A stretch of DNA of 38,300 nt from Chlamydomonas sphaeroides (GCA_001662425.1 BDDC01000548.1:17015-55314); one strand, 5' to 3'; shown: positions 1 to 12,303, numbered from the stretch's first letter. A program made the numbers and translations. The notes: a model not told the origin generated them from the sequence alone.

Positions 1-32
1 CTGCCCTCCTCCCCCGCCGCTCTCCCTCCCAG

Positions 33-873
33 GTGCCCCCCGGCCACGTGTGGATCCAGGGCGACAACCTGCCGCACTCGCTGGACTCGCGAGTGTACGG
101 CCCCATACCGCTGGCGCTGGTGCGCGGCAGGGTGGTGATGCAGGTGACCTGACCGGCGGGGGCGCGGGGGCGCGGGCCGGCAGCGGGCGCAGGACAAGGC
201 AGGCAGCAGCAGCAAGGCCGCGGCGCGGGGCAGGGCTCGGCGCGAGGCTGCCGCAGCCGTAACCGCAGCCTGGGCAGTCGGGGCGATGTGCGGCCGAGTG
301 CTGCTGACATACGTAGCGGCGACGCAGGCGGGGGAAGGCGGTGCGCACCGACCGCCCGCTCGCGTGCCGCTGCACCAGCCACCCCCCCGGGCGGTTGTGC
401 ACTGCGCTCCTGCTGGGCTGTAGGAGTACCCGAGCACAGCAGCCCAGGGCCGCAGGGCGCTGAGCGCCCGCCCTGCACAGACGCGCGCCGTAGCCGGGAC
501 TGGCCCAGCACCGGGCAGGGGCGGGCAGTCTTGGCGTCGCGGCACAGGTCGTGGTGGCCCGTGGGTCAGCCGGATGCACAGCCAACGCGGGGTGTGCCGC
601 TAGCGGCTCGGCGAGGGCGGGAGGGCGCACCGGGCGCTCCGCTGCGCTCCGCCGCGTGCTCTTGGCACCGCCGGCTGCGCGCCCCGCTCCGCCCGCCCGC
701 CGGCCCGCTCTGGTCGGGCGGTCCCGCCGCCCGCGCCATCCCTGCCCCTGTGCCTCGCCCTTTCTTACCCGCCCGCCCGCCCTCCCCCGCGCCGTCTCCC
801 CCGCCCCGACCGCCAGGTGTGGCCCCGGTTCGCGTGGGTGGACAACTCCATAGACGCCGTGCGGCAGATCTGA
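33..873 (+). CDS. Mitochondrial inner membrane protease subunit 1-like, S26 signal peptidase (3' end only)
   Basis: This is the C-terminal part of an IMP1-type peptidase, which removes sorting signals from proteins on the outer face of the mitochondrial inner membrane. Bases 1-32 are the end of an intron (acceptor AG at 31-32). Exon 33-143 encodes GHVWIQGDNLPHSLDSRVYG followed by GPIPLALVRGRVVMQ, the conserved GDN..DSR box of S26A peptidases. A GT-AG intron (144-816) then joins in phase 0 to exon 817-873, which encodes VWPRFAWVDNS and a TGA stop. The WP after the GR(V/I) segment is typical of IMP1. The catalytic Ser and Lys lie in upstream exons outside the window. If the intron were retained, translation would end two codons into it. 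The family call is solid; IMP1 rather than IMP2 is inferred from the DSR and WP context. Confidence 0.85.
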
Positions 874-903
874 CGGCGCTGCCGATCGATGTGCGACCGT
901 ATG

Positions 904-938
904 TGGGCATGGGCATGGGGATGGGCATGGGGATGGGG
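904..938. repeat. GGGCAT/GGGGAT microsatellite
   Basis: About six hexamer units alternating between GGGCAT and GGGGAT lie just downstream of the IMP1-like stop codon, in the presumed 3' UTR. Confidence 0.8.
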
Positions 939-2404
939 CCGCCCCAGCGGGCCGGTGCTGCGTTGCGCTGGATGCGGGTGTGCGGGTGTGTGGGCCCCGT
1001 CCTTTACATTGCGGTTTCAGTAGGCAGGCCGGGTCGGCCGTGAGCTGGATGGCCTGGCGCGTCGGAGGGTGTGGGGTGCGTTGCGCGGCGCGGGATGGTG
1101 AGCGCTGGGGAGCGAATTGGTTTTCCAAAGAGGTGTGCCAGCAGTGTCGGTTGGGCGGATGCGGTTGAGCTGTGCAGTGCGGCCTGGGCATGGTCACTTG
1201 ATTGGTGGCTGCCGGCCGCAGCGGGGATGGGCTGGGGCAGCAGAGGGAGCGCTTGGAGGTAGGGCTTGCCTTGCCGGTAGACGTGGGCCGGCCGATTACC
1301 GTAGGCCTGGCCGCGCCCAGTCCCTCGTTGAGGACGCACGGGCCCTTCCTGGCGGCCAAAGGCATGGTGCGTCGTTTGCTTCGCTGCCGCCGGCGTGCTG
1401 GTGAGGGCATACGGCTGGTTGCCGACGTATCTACTTGCGAGTTGCGACGCACGCAACACCTGGCCAGATCGGCGGGAATGAAGGCAGGGGGGTCTTGACC
1501 AGGGTGCCGTCCCAGACGAGGCGGGCAAATGCAGTGGCGTCGCCTGGGCGTAGCAGTGCTTATTCAAGGCAGCTGAGGCCTGCTGCGCAGTATAGGGCTG
1601 AGGCCATGAATGAAAGGGACGCGACGGGCGATGGCGTGCTGCCGCGAACACCCGGCAGCGGACACCAACCGAGGCCCGGAAGGCCAGCTGGTCCCCTGCC
1701 TGGCGTTCACTGGCGGCCGCGCCCCCCAACCTGGCGTCGTGCACCAGGCGGAAGGAACTGCCGCCGAGCAGGTCAGGCCCGCCCACGGCCAACCGAGCGA
1801 GGACCCGGAGTCCCCGACCCCCAGCGCTCCTGCTTTGTCACATCTTTGGTGGCGTCTTCGGCAGCTTCTCTGGGGTGCTGCTGTACTGCTATCACGTCCA
1901 ACCCGGTCGACGAGCTCGCGCTGTGATGCACAGGAAGCATGCCACCTGACGCGTCCATCAGCAATCCTTCTGCCTTCTGCAGTTTGTTACACGTGCGGCT
2001 CGAGCACAGATCCATCAGCGGATGGGCCTCGCTCTGTACCTCGCAGCGGTTGCCGCAGCCAGGCTGCCCCAAGGGCCATGGGGTGGGCTTGCGCCGGCCC
2101 ACGAGTGGAGACTGAGCAGCACCTGAAGTGGCGCAGCGTAGCGGAAGCGGAGTGAGTTAAGGAAGCTTGCCGGTTAAGGCAAAAGACGCGTCGGGGGCGT
2201 GATCCACGGGCGTGATCACAGTCCCGTAGAGTGTACTCAGTACGCTCCTCTGCTCTACTGGAGCAGACGCATCGATCAAGTACCGATTGGCCTACCCCAA
2301 TCGGGCTCTCGGAGCATCTGTAGGCGGATGCCTAGGCCTCTACCAAAAAGGAGGCGAATCTCCGCAAATGGGACGTGCCGACCGGCTGCAGGCCGTCGTC
2401 GGAT

Positions 2405-2480
2405 CCCAGTCTCCAGCGCCCCGGCTAGGGGAACGTCTCAGGCCCAGTCTCCAGCGCCCACGCTAAGGGAACGTGTCGCA
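2405..2480. repeat. Two-copy 38-bp tandem direct repeat
   Basis: The unit begins CCCAGTCTCCAGCGCC and occurs at 2405 and again at 2443, a period of 38 bp with a few mismatches in its second half. No function is evident. Confidence 0.75.
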
Positions 2481-2507
2481 CACGTCCGTGCTCCCAGGCA
2501 CGGGAGG

Positions 2508-2512
2508 TTACA
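2508..2512 (-). terminator. Candidate TGTAA poly(A) signal for HPP copy A
   Basis: TTACA on the plus strand reads TGTAA on the minus strand, about 720 nt beyond the stop of HPP copy A. TGTAA is the usual chlorophyte poly(A) signal. A second one lies near 1986. The assignment is by position only. Confidence 0.35.
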
Positions 2513-3230
2513 ACAGCACCAAGCGGCACCGAGCAGGCGCCGAATATGCACAAGCAGCGTGACGAGCACTCGTCTGCTGCTTCAATGGATACCCAACAAT
2601 CAACGACACAGTATGCAATTAGAGCTAGTACCACCAGCCGTAAGCCATGGATGGGTAGTTCAAGTGGCGAGACCAGCAGCAGCGCCGGGCGCGAGTCCCG
2701 TCCCTGCATCGCTCACCCCACCGGCCCCTTGAACGAAAACAATTTCACCTTCCCCAGGCCACATCGGGGAGCGGTACCGCAATTGTTGTACGACGAGCCA
2801 GGACATATGAAGTGACCCGTAGCCAGCCTGATGAAGACCCACTAGCTAGCGGTCAGCAAGAAATAATTGACACATAGCTTGATTGCGCCTCCGCCAACGC
2901 AGCGTACACACATGTACCCTCGCCTCGGCCCCAGTGCAGCTCCTCGCGCAATTTTGGAAAGTACGACACGCCAAAACCCACCAGCCACCCCACCATGCAG
3001 CACGTAGCCGGCAGCAACCCAGCACTACTGCGCCCGTCCCTTGCGGAACACCGCAACGAGCTAACCCCGCACACGACAGCAGAGGACCCTACACACGCGC
3101 GTGTGCCGCTGCACGGCCCGCTGCACGTCGCCGCATCGGGTGCGGCTCCACATCGTCGCCAGGCGTGTGGCACCGCAGCGCCGCATGTATGCGTGTGGAG
3201 CGCCTCCAAGGCCCCCTGCCCGACGCCCGC

Positions 3231-5733
3231 TCACGCGCCCAGCCAGTAGGTGGGGTACCTCCTCCGCTGCGGCAAGTTGTTGATGACCAGCGCCACCGCC
3301 AGCATGGCCAGGCTGCCGAAGAACACCGTCAGCACGAAGCGGAAGCCGTGCCAGGGGCCCAGCACGGGCACGCTGGCGGCGATGAGCGCGGAGGCGCCGC
3401 CTGCATAGAGCGATGGGCAGAACGATCGGCAGTACAATGGACAGAGCGGCATGATGCAGACCCAGGGACCGTAAGCATGACAAGGCCTGGGCTGCGAGTT
3501 GGGGGCACGCTGTTGCTCCCGTCCGCCTCCCTCCCCTCCCCTCCTCCCCCCGCTCCCCCTCCCACCTGGCGGGTGCACTGTTCGTGTGAGCTGCATGACC
3601 GCCAGCGCCAGGGACATGCCCAGCGCCGAGCTGAGCCACAGCAGCTTGGCCGGGGCGGTGGTGAAGGCGGCGCGCACGGCGCAGCCCACGACCGCGCTCA
3701 GCACCTGGCCGCCTGGGAGAAAGAGGGAGGGAGGGTCGGAAGGCAGGGTCGCGGGCCGTGGGGCGCCGTCCAGGAAGCCCCGGAGCCAGCCGACTCTGGC
3801 TGAATCGCTGCCGCGACCCTTGTCCCCGATCCCCCTCCTTGTACACCGACCCACGCACCCATGAAGTTGCGCGGCTGTCCCAGCTTAGAGGCCGGCACCC
3901 CGAACAGCAGCACCGCGGAGGCGCCGAAGGACGCAATCATGAGGGGCGTGTGCACCTCGGGCCTGGCCGGGGTGCGGAGGTGGAAGAGAGGGCGCGGCAG
4001 GGGCGGGCGGCAGCGTCGAGCGAGGGGCGAGGGACACACACGTGCGGCACAGGCTGCTGCGGCGGGCCAGGCGGGCCCGCAAGCCGACCGAGGGCAGTAG
4101 CGACTGTGCGCCGCGGGCGTGTCGCGTCCCGAGTAATGTTGATTCACTTCGACCGGCGCCGTAGCCCAATCGACGCATGAGCTGGGCCACCGCACCCCGG
4201 GGCGATGTGGGTCGGCTGGGCTGAGCCTGCCCTGCGACGCGCCGCAGCCCATCCGGCCAACTACAAGCTGACGCGCGTGCCGCTTGCACCCAGCGGTCGC
4301 GCAACCCCTAGGCAACCGGGGCAGCCCCCTCGGTACCCAGCACCCCGCACTCCACGCCAGGCAGGGATGTAGCAGCCAGCCGCATGCCTGTGCCCGGCCG
4401 AGCTGCCTCCGGGCCGGTTGAGGGCCGACCCACATGGCCCCGTGCCCCCCGCTGAGCGCGGCTGTTCCCAGGCAGTCCGGCAGCCCCGGCAACATACTCA
4501 CGAAAGGTAGGTGTTAAGCAGGGCGACCACACTAATGCTGACAAAGGCGCCCAGCCACGACCACAGTATGTCGATGGGGCCGTCCATTGGCAGCAGCGTA
4601 TCGTGGATGCCTCGCCACTTGGCAAAGTACGTCTGTATATGGCCCAGAGGGCTCATCGGCGGCGCCAGCGCCGCCGCCACGGCCTCCGGCGCCGCCGCCG
4701 ACGCGCGTGGCGGGCAGAACGGGACGGCGCCGCCCGTCGACGGTGCCTCCAGGCGCATGTCGAGCAGCACGACGTGGTCGCTGCTGTCGGCGGCGACGGC
4801 GCCGCCGGGCGTGCCCTCCTTGCGCTGGGGCAGGTCCTTACTCATCCTGGGGTGGTTGTAGTACAGGCTCATGGGGTTGACGTGGTCGTCCGCCCAAGGG
4901 TCAACCGCCAGGCCAACGGCCGGCTCGTGGCCCGCCGCCCGGCCGCTGCCGCGGCCGTCGGCGACGCCGTCGGGCGGCGGCAGCGGCGGAGCCGCCGCCG
5001 CCAGGGCGTGTGCGCCGGTGGTCGCGTCGGGCGCGCGTGCATGGCCGCTGCCGTCGTGGGTAGGGTGGTGGGGGTGGGGGTGGCCGCAGGGCATCGTGGC
5101 CGCGTGTGCGAGGTGCTGGAGCTGGCCGCTGGTGGGGCCGGCGCTGCCGGCGGGGGGGTGGGCCAGGGTCACGCTGTGGCGGAAGGGCGTGGCACCGCTG
5201 CCCACGGTGACGTCGTGGGTGGTGCTGGGGAGCGCTGAGGCATGGCCCCCGTGCGGGCCTGAAACCTCAGGCATGCCATCTACGTCGAATAGAGAGCGGC
5301 GGGAGAAGGCGCTCGCGCCGCTGCGCCGGCTTGCGACGCTGCGGATGGAGGGGTCGGCCGCAGATGGCGCCGCGGGCGCCATGCTGCCATGCGCGCTGCG
5401 GTTGGCAAGTGCGCTGCGCCAGGCGTGCGAGCTACCGTTTGCGTCAGCGTGTGGTCCAGTTGGCCCTAGGCGGCCATGCGCGCTGCGGTTTGCGCTGGCA
5501 CGCCTACTGCCGCTGTTGTCGGCGCGGTCGCTGCCGAAACCTCTGGCGCTGCGGTCGGAGGCCGAGTTGCCGGTGACCGCGGCTCTAGCTGCCGACGCGA
5601 ACGCGAGCAGCGGTGCGGCGAGGCTTTGCCGGAGGTTCGCAGTTGCCTCTGGCGCAGCGCTGGGGCCGCCACGTGCACGGTCGTCGCAAAGCTCGTCAGC
5701 TAGCGCGCTGAGGTCCTGGGTACGCTGGTCCAT
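3231..5733 (-). CDS. HPP-family integral membrane protein, copy A (possible plastid nitrite transporter)
   Basis: Four exons (5733-4502, 3962-3859, 3712-3566, 3400-3231) join in phase and give 550 aa. HPP-family proteins are small multi-span membrane proteins; cyanobacterial and Arabidopsis plastid members are reported to move nitrite. Visible parts: an N-terminal extension of about 370 residues rich in Ala, Ser, Gly and His, then DILWSWLGAFVSISVVALLN as the first membrane span, four further hydrophobic segments, and the signature HPPGGASALIA with HPP at residues 492-494. The C-terminus is QRRRYPTYWLGA. The start is the ATG of MDQRTQDL at 5733; the frame is open upstream to 5889 but has no other ATG. 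It is divergent from the deadenylase gene. The extension is far longer than in bacterial HPP proteins and has no clear transit peptide, so substrate and location remain inferred. Confidence 0.88.
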
Positions 5734-6154
5734 TGCTGAAGCTCGTCGCAGTTCTACAAAGCGAGCTTCATGACTCAAGAAGTCGAACACGCATTCGATG
5801 TGCAAAGGATGTATGTGGGTGTCTTGAGCGCAAGGCAACAAGGATTCCGTATGGCTGTGCTGCGGTTTCTGTGAGCTTGGGACCGACACGCCGGATTGGA
5901 CCCGTACACCCCTCCCTCTGCCCCCTGTCCGTCATTCCCCCTCAGCACTCGTCTTCCGCACATCGAGCGTGCCTTGCAGACAGCTTGGTGCCCATTGTTC
6001 GTGCTGCTCCACGGGCTGACCTAGAGGAAACGCTTGCGTTCCACAACCACACTTGCTGTCGCATACCCTGCCACACGGCCTGCTCTGCCACACCATTAGG
6101 CTCAGCGCTTAGAACTGGCGGTCAAAACGGCCGGTCCCTCGGCCGGTCGGGGAC
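5734..6154. promoter_or_regulatory. Divergent promoter region, HPP copy A / deadenylase
   Basis: These 421 bp separate two head-to-head start codons (5733 minus, 6155 plus), so both 5' UTRs and both core promoters must fit here unless one gene has a distant 5' exon. I see no convincing TATA box. Confidence 0.5.
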
Positions 6155-9100
6155 ATGTTGCGAGCTGCAGCTTGTAGAGCTGCGTGGAAGGCTAGGCGCT
6201 GCAACATTGCCAGTAGCGTTGCATCGCCTGTGGCATCACCCAGCAGCTGCCTGTCGAGGAATTCTTCTACCGGCTCACTTACAGCCTTGGCCCTGGAGCG
6301 GCGCGAGGAATTCTCCTCGGTGTGCATTGAGGAGCAATTACCTTTCCTTGGAACTACATCTGCTGCTGTGGTGGGGCAAGCAGAGCAATCAGGGCATTTT
6401 GCGGGCACCGCGGTCGCCACACCGACCGACGACGACCAGCAACACCAGGCGCATCACGAGCAGTCGCCTTGGTCGCCGGCCATGGGCGTGCTGTCATCGC
6501 GCAACGAGGCACCACCAGCGAGCGGTCGCGATAGCTGGTTTACCCAGCGCTCCTGGACTCGCGCGGAGGAGGCGCCGCGCTGTACGGAAGCCACTGCATC
6601 AGCAGATGCGACTGGCGCTGGCATCGCCGCGGAGTCGCTCGGTGCTGCCCCGGCGTTCAGCTTTTCGGTGATGTGTTACAACATCCTCGCAGATACATAC
6701 GTGAGCCCCCGGTTGTCAAGCTACATCGTACGATATGCATAGCCAACAGACTAGCAGGCTTGACGTACCCAAGACCTACCTCGTGAGACACTGAAGTCCG
6801 CGTGGACCCTCGCCGTCCCCTCACGCGGCGGGCTCCTGCTGCTTGGCCACCGTCTGCCTGTCAGCCTCGCCCTTGACGCCAGATGTTTGCGCATACGTGC
6901 TGCCGGCATAGCCGCCGTCGCAGCGCGCCAGCGCGTCCCACTCCTCGCGTGCCCGCCGCACGTCGTCGGGCTGACTTCCTTGGCCCTCCCTACCCCGCTC
7001 TCAGGCCCAGCACTTTGCCAGCAAGCTCTACCGCGACGTCCCACGCCAGTGCCTCGAGTGGCCTGCGCGGCGGGACCTGCTGCTGGCTGAGATCAGGCAC
7101 TACTTGCCTGACGTCGTGTGCCTGCAGGTCAGCCACGCCGCCTGCCACGTGGCACTCACCCCGCACGCTGCCGTGGCCGCCAACTGTGTCTTGCCTCGCG
7201 CATCATTCTCGCCACCGCCTGCACCCCTCGCCGTCAGCACCCGTGGCATCTGCACCCAACAGCCGTAGTCCGCCGCCGTGCCGCGCTCTGCCCGCTCCTG
7301 CGAGTCCCGCACAGCCCAGCACGGCATCGTCTGCGCTGAGGCCGGGGGCCATATTCTGTCCCCTTAGCCTAGCGGGCCCGAGCCAGCACGCCCATAATCC
7401 CTACACCGCACACCCCTCCCTCCCCGCGCTTTCCTTCCTTCCTGCTGCAGGAGGTGCAGCACTTTCAGGACCTGGAGCCGGAGATGCGGGCCGCGGGGTG
7501 AGCCCTGGGATTGGGCAGGTTGGGTTGTGACACACGCGCGCAGGCGGTACCGCCAGGCACGCTGTCGATATTGCACCGCTGCACATATACGTCACTGGCC
7601 GCGGGGCTCTGTGCTAGGCATGTTAAACCCTCAGCCGCCTGGTCATGGCCTGGGAGGATCCCTGCGGTGCCTGGAGCCTCGCTGCTGCACAGCCCAACGT
7701 GCGAGCGGGCCCAAGGCCAGCATCGTTGGGGACGCGGGATGCTGATTTTGCGAGCTGGAGTATCACCCCTCTTGACGCACCCGCTCTGGCCCTGGCCTGC
7801 ACGTGTGGCGCCCCCCGCAGCTACGAGGGCCGCTTCATTCGCCGCACTGGGCGCCGGCGGGACGGCTGCGCCACCTTCTGGTGAGGGCCCTGGCCTAGGC
7901 TGGTCGCACGGCCGCCGCGGCGGCGCGCTAGCGCCCACCGCACCCGTCCACCGGCCCGCACCCGCTGCCCGTCCCTCTGTGTGCATCACTGCTTCGGCCG
8001 TGGGCCGACGCCATCCCTGGCCCCCTCCGCGACCTGTCGCAGGCGGCCCGACCGGCTGCGGCCCGTGTCCGTGCAGCGGATGGACTTTGCGCCGCTGGGG
8101 CTGGAGGACAACGTGGCGCTGCTCACCAGCCTCGCGCCGCTGCCGGGGCAGGGCCACGACAGGTGGGGGGCGACAGGGAGGGAGGGGCGGAGCCGGGAAA
8201 GCCGTAGCTGTGGATGGAACGGGACCGGGACGGGCGTGGGCGAGGCAGGGAGGGGCAGGCGGTGGGGTACGTTGCCTTGGGGCTCGTTGCGCACGTTATT
8301 GCCCGCCGCCCGCCTTCCTCCCCTCAGCGCCACCGCCGAGGCGCTTGCCTCGGTGCGGCTGCTCGTGGCCACCACCCACATCACCTTTGACCCGGCCAAG
8401 GGCGACGTGAAGCTGGGCCAGGTGGGGGCCGCACGGGAGCGTGGCCGTGGGGGGTGGTGTGGCGCTGCGTGGAAGACGTACTGGCTTGAGGGCGCTGCGG
8501 GAAGGGCTTCAGCGCGGAAGCTGGAGGCCAGAGGCGACGGCCAGCAAAGCGGGCTGGCAAGGCAGGGATATGCCTCAACAACCATACCTCTGCCGCGCCC
8601 ACACCTGTCCGCAGATTCGCTCCCTGCTCAGCCGCACCGCGGGCCTTGCCGCCTGCCCGCCGGAGGAGGAGCCGGCGGCGCCGGGGGCGCCACCGGCTGC
8701 GGACGCCGCGGCCGAGGGCCGGCGGCGGCGTGCCGCGTCCCCGCCGCGCGCCAGCAGCTCGGGCCGCTGCCAGGGCGGTGAGGGCGCTTCGTGCAGCGGA
8801 CAGCAGCAGCAGCAGCAGGCCGCCGCCGGCCGGGGCTCGCGGGCAGCGGTGCCTCTGCAGGTGCGCCGAGGGGCCGGTGGGCCGTGGCAGGGCAGCACCT
8901 TGACGCGGCCGGCTGCTCTCCAAGCTCCTGGCCGCAACGAACGATGCGATCGTCGCCGGGGGCTGCAGGTGGCCCGGTTTGCCCAGTCCCAAACACCACG
9001 CGTGTCTATGCGATGACGGAGGGCTCAGTGCAGACCGCGCCTGCTGTCTGCATATGGTCTCCAGCCCCGCTGCGCTGGTCCCATCTCATAGCGGTGGCTC

Positions 9101-10672
9101 CCGTACCCCATGCCCTGCCTCCCCCTGTCACCGCCCCCGTGCCTCATGCCTAACCGCTCCTCCCCCTCTGCGCTCCTCCCTGCCTCACCGCCTGCCCGCC
9201 CCAGACGCTGGCCATCGTGGCTGGCGACTTCAACTCGACCGCCGGCAGCCCGCTGTACCAGTACGTGGCGCGGGGCTCGCTGGACCTGGCCGCCACCAGC
9301 AGGAAGAAGCTCAGCGGTGAGGGCGGGGCCGGCAGGGCGCTGTTGGGGCATGGGGAGTCGTGGCGCGGCGCTTGGATGCGCATGTGAAGGAGGCACGCGG
9401 CGAGCGGAGAGGGGCTTGGGGGGGCTGCAGTCGGCATGGGGGCGTGGCGCGACAGGGCAGGGGGGTGCGGCGCTGGCCAGCGCGATGGGGCGGCGATAGG
9501 GGACGGGGCAGCGGCAGCAGGCAGCACAGCGCGAGGTGGCGCTCGCTCCCATGGCGCCTGAGTCGCTGACGCCCTCCCGTGCCGCCCTGTGTACGGCGCG
9601 CCCGTCGTGTCGCCGCACAGGCCAGCTCCACGGCGTGTGCCACACGCAGTACAAACCCATCGCCGAGGTCAAGCAGCTGCACGCGCAGCTGGCGTCGGCC
9701 GGCGGCGCCGCAGCTGCGGCAGCGGCCGACAGCTCAGCCGTCGCCGCCGCCGTCGTGACAGCCTCGGGGGCGTCGCCGCCGGCCACGCCGCCGGCTACAC
9801 CCCTCGTCGGCGTCGCCGAGGCGCAGACCGCCGCTGCCGCGATGACGGCGGCGGCGACCGCAGCGACTGCGGCCGCAGCGACGGAGGTCGCCGCCGCAGC
9901 GGCGGCGGCGCCGTCCACGGCGGCAAAGGCCGGCGCCGCCGGCTGCAGCGCCTCACGGGCGCTGGACTCGCTCGTACAGCGGTACAGCACCGACCGCTGG
10001 TCCGACAGGGAGCTGCGCGCCGCCATGGGCGAGCAATACTACCTGTCCCGCAACGGCGGCTGCTCGGCAGACGCGGCGGCGCGGCACGTACGGCACAGCG
10101 TGTGCGGCGGGGAGCCGTCGGCGGCGTCGGGCCGGACCTTTGGCCGCCAGCACTCGGTGCCCGCCAGCCGAGCCGCCGCCTCCTCCTCCGACGGCGCCGC
10201 CGCGTCGGGGTCGGCGTGCAGCAGCAACCGGACCTCGGCCGAGTGGCCGCCGTCCGACTCGATGATCGTGCGCCACCCGCTGCAGCTCAAGAGCAGCTAC
10301 GCGGAGGTCGCGCGCGCAGAGCCGGCGTTCACCTCGATCCACAACGGATTCATGGGCACCGTGGACTTCGTGTGGTACACCTCGGACTCCATCCCGGCCG
10401 AGTCCGGAGCCGGGTCCGCCGCTGGTCCTGGCGACGACCACGGCCCCTGGCCACAGGCCGCCGAGCCCGCAGGCGACGCGCAGCGCTGCGCCAGCTGCTC
10501 GGACGCGGATGCCGACGCCGCTGCGGCGGCGCCGCGGTTCCGCCTCGTCCCCGTGGCCGTGCTGCAGCCGCCGGACCTGGACCGCCTGCCGCACGGCCTG
10601 CCCGCGCCGGGCTGGGGCAGTGACCACATATCGCTGCTCACGCAGTTTGAGCTGCGGCCGGTGCGGCCATGA
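6155..10672 (+). CDS. CCR4-like deadenylase of the HESPERIN/nocturnin-related EEP family
   Basis: Nine exons (6155-6700, 7005-7127, 7451-7497, 7821-7880, 8043-8162, 8328-8421, 8615-8860, 9205-9316, 9621-10672) join in phase to 799 aa. The protein is an endonuclease/exonuclease/phosphatase-fold nuclease expected to shorten mRNA poly(A) tails. Catalytic motifs are complete: CYNILADTY (Asn176), CLQEV (metal-binding Glu224), a THITFDP...DVKLGQ block (His316), GDFNST (Asp420, Asn422), TVDFVW and SDHISL (Asp784, His785). The YEGRFIRRTGRRRDGCATFW block resembles plant HESPERIN/CCR4d. The N-terminus (MLRAAACRAAWKARR) looks like a mitochondrial or plastid presequence. About 360 residues lie between GDFN and SDH, far more than usual, because of Ala- and Ser-rich insertions; a Gln run is encoded near 8801-8818. 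The family is certain; the exact subfamily is likely but unproven. Confidence 0.9.
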
Positions 10673-11914
10673 GCAGCCGGGTGGCAAGGTTGGAGCGCGG
10701 CGACGCGGCTCAAGGCGCGCCGTGTGGGACTGGCGGGGGCCCCGCGGACGAGCATGGGCGTGGTGTGTGCACGGCACGGCGCCTGACAGGGTGGCATGGC
10801 GGCACGGCCGGATGGAGGGCCTGCGGGTGCAGGGGAGGCGGGGCTCCATGCGCGGTCCGCGGGGTGGCGTCGGCCCGCAGCCCGGCGTGGCGTGGGCTCG
10901 ATACCGCCGGGCGGCGCGTTTCATGGCGGCCCGGGTGGCTTGTGGCGTTATTGGGCTTTGGCGGCGGCGCATCACGGCGCCGCGCGTAGCTGGTTGCGTG
11001 TTGTGTGATATGAAGAGATGCACGAGGGAAGCAATGAGGTGCGCCATTCTGCGCCGACCAAGCAAGCAGCAGGGGTGGGGGCGTGCGGGTGCTTGCCAGC
11101 GAGGGGGCCCAGTGCCCGCCAGGAGGGCGCCCGTCTGCTGCCCACGGAGTGTTGCGTTGCCCAGTAGCCAGAGAGGTGTGGGAGCGTGCGGGCATTGCGC
11201 CCCGGCTGCAGCTTTACCTGACGCGTTGATTGTGTATGCGCCGCAGTCGTCTGGCCGAGCGGCGGCTTAGTGCGGTTGCGGCCAGGCGAGGGGTCTCCGG
11301 CTTATGGGTCCCGAGTAGAGGTGTGCAGGCATGGTGCTTGCAGCACGTGTGGCCTTGGCGGTTGAGTGAGGAGAAGGAGGATGCTATGATTGGAGGAAGA
11401 ACCTTGCGAAGGGCGAGCGCGAGTGACCGCGGCGTGTTTGGAAGTGGCGCGTATTAATTGCCGTGGTGTGGGCGCTGTTGCCGAGAGCTGAGCGCGACCC
11501 TTGCGCATTGGAACGCTGAGCGCGTGTGCAGTGGAGGGCTGGAGTACCGGTATGCATGTACGGCACGTACGTACAGCGACCGTGGGTGTTGCCTGGACCG
11601 GGCCCGGACCGGTCAACATTAGTGCGGCGCATTTCAATGCAACCGGCATCATCTGCCAGATTGCTGTTGGCGCGGACAAGGTGGCCCGATCCGGAATGGG
11701 CGTAGCCCCCGCTTGGTCCCTTATCTAGGGCTGCCGGCCGCCCCCACCGATTGGGCTACTTCAGTGCAAGACGTTCTAACGCAGGCAACAACCACCCTAT
11801 CGACTCGCCATACGTCGAATAGTGCTAGCACTCGTCGGGGACGCGACCCCTGGTCCCTTCCCCCGGACACGGCTGGGGAACTCCTGAATGCAGAGAAACG
11901 GCGGCCCCCCCCCC
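10673..11914. other. 3' flank of the deadenylase, no supported gene
   Basis: I found no conserved domain and no clear TGTAA signal on the plus strand. The last bases before the gap are a run of C residues (from about 11906). Confidence 0.5.
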
Positions 11915-12303
11915 NNNNNNNNNNNNNNNNNNNNNNNNNNNNNNNNNNNNNNNNNNNNNNNNNNNNNNNNNNNNNNNNNNNNNNNNNNNNNNNNNNNNNN
12001 NNNNNNNNNNNNNNNNNNNNNNNNNNNNNNNNNNNNNNNNNNNNNNNNNNNNNNNNNNNNNNNNNNNNNNNNNNNNNNNNNNNNNNNNNNNNNNNNNNNN
12101 NNNNNNNNNNNNNNNNNNNNNNNNNNNNNNNNNNNNNNNNNNNNNNNNNNNNNNNNNNNNNNNNNNNNNNNNNNNNNNNNNNNNNNNNNNNNNNNNNNNN
12201 NNNNNNNNNNNNNNNNNNNNNNNNNNNNNNNNNNNNNNNNNNNNNNNNNNNNNNNNNNNNNNNNNNNNNNNNNNNNNNNNNNNNNNNNNNNNNNNNNNNN
12301 NNN
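11915..12303. other. Assembly gap (389 N)
   Basis: A run of N follows a poly(C) tract. Open frames that appear to cross it are artefacts. Confidence 0.99.

Larger units (their letters stand above)
874..3230. other. Intergenic region between convergent genes, no supported CDS
   Basis: This stretch holds the 3' flanks of the IMP1-like gene (plus) and HPP copy A (minus). The open frames here are GC-driven: none has a conserved motif, and no pair joins by consensus splice sites into a recognisable domain. It contains a GGGCAT/GGGGAT microsatellite, a two-copy 38-bp repeat and a minus-strand TGTAA signal, listed separately. Confidence 0.6.

Noticed and set aside
288..1043. Long open frame across the IMP1 intron and 3' flank
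   Set aside because: It crosses a well-supported intron and the terminal exon in another frame and has no motif; high GC makes such frames common here.
1004..2155. Several overlapping frames of 100-260 codons in the 1-2 kb region
   Set aside because: Low-complexity composition, no conserved block, no splice pattern linking them.
5734..5889. Longer HPP copy A starting at 5889
   Set aside because: The codon at 5889 is GTG; the first ATG is at 5733.
9025..10026. Minus-strand frame of 333 codons opposite the deadenylase
   Set aside because: It is the complement of GC-rich Ala codons in an exon whose plus-strand frame carries the catalytic motifs.
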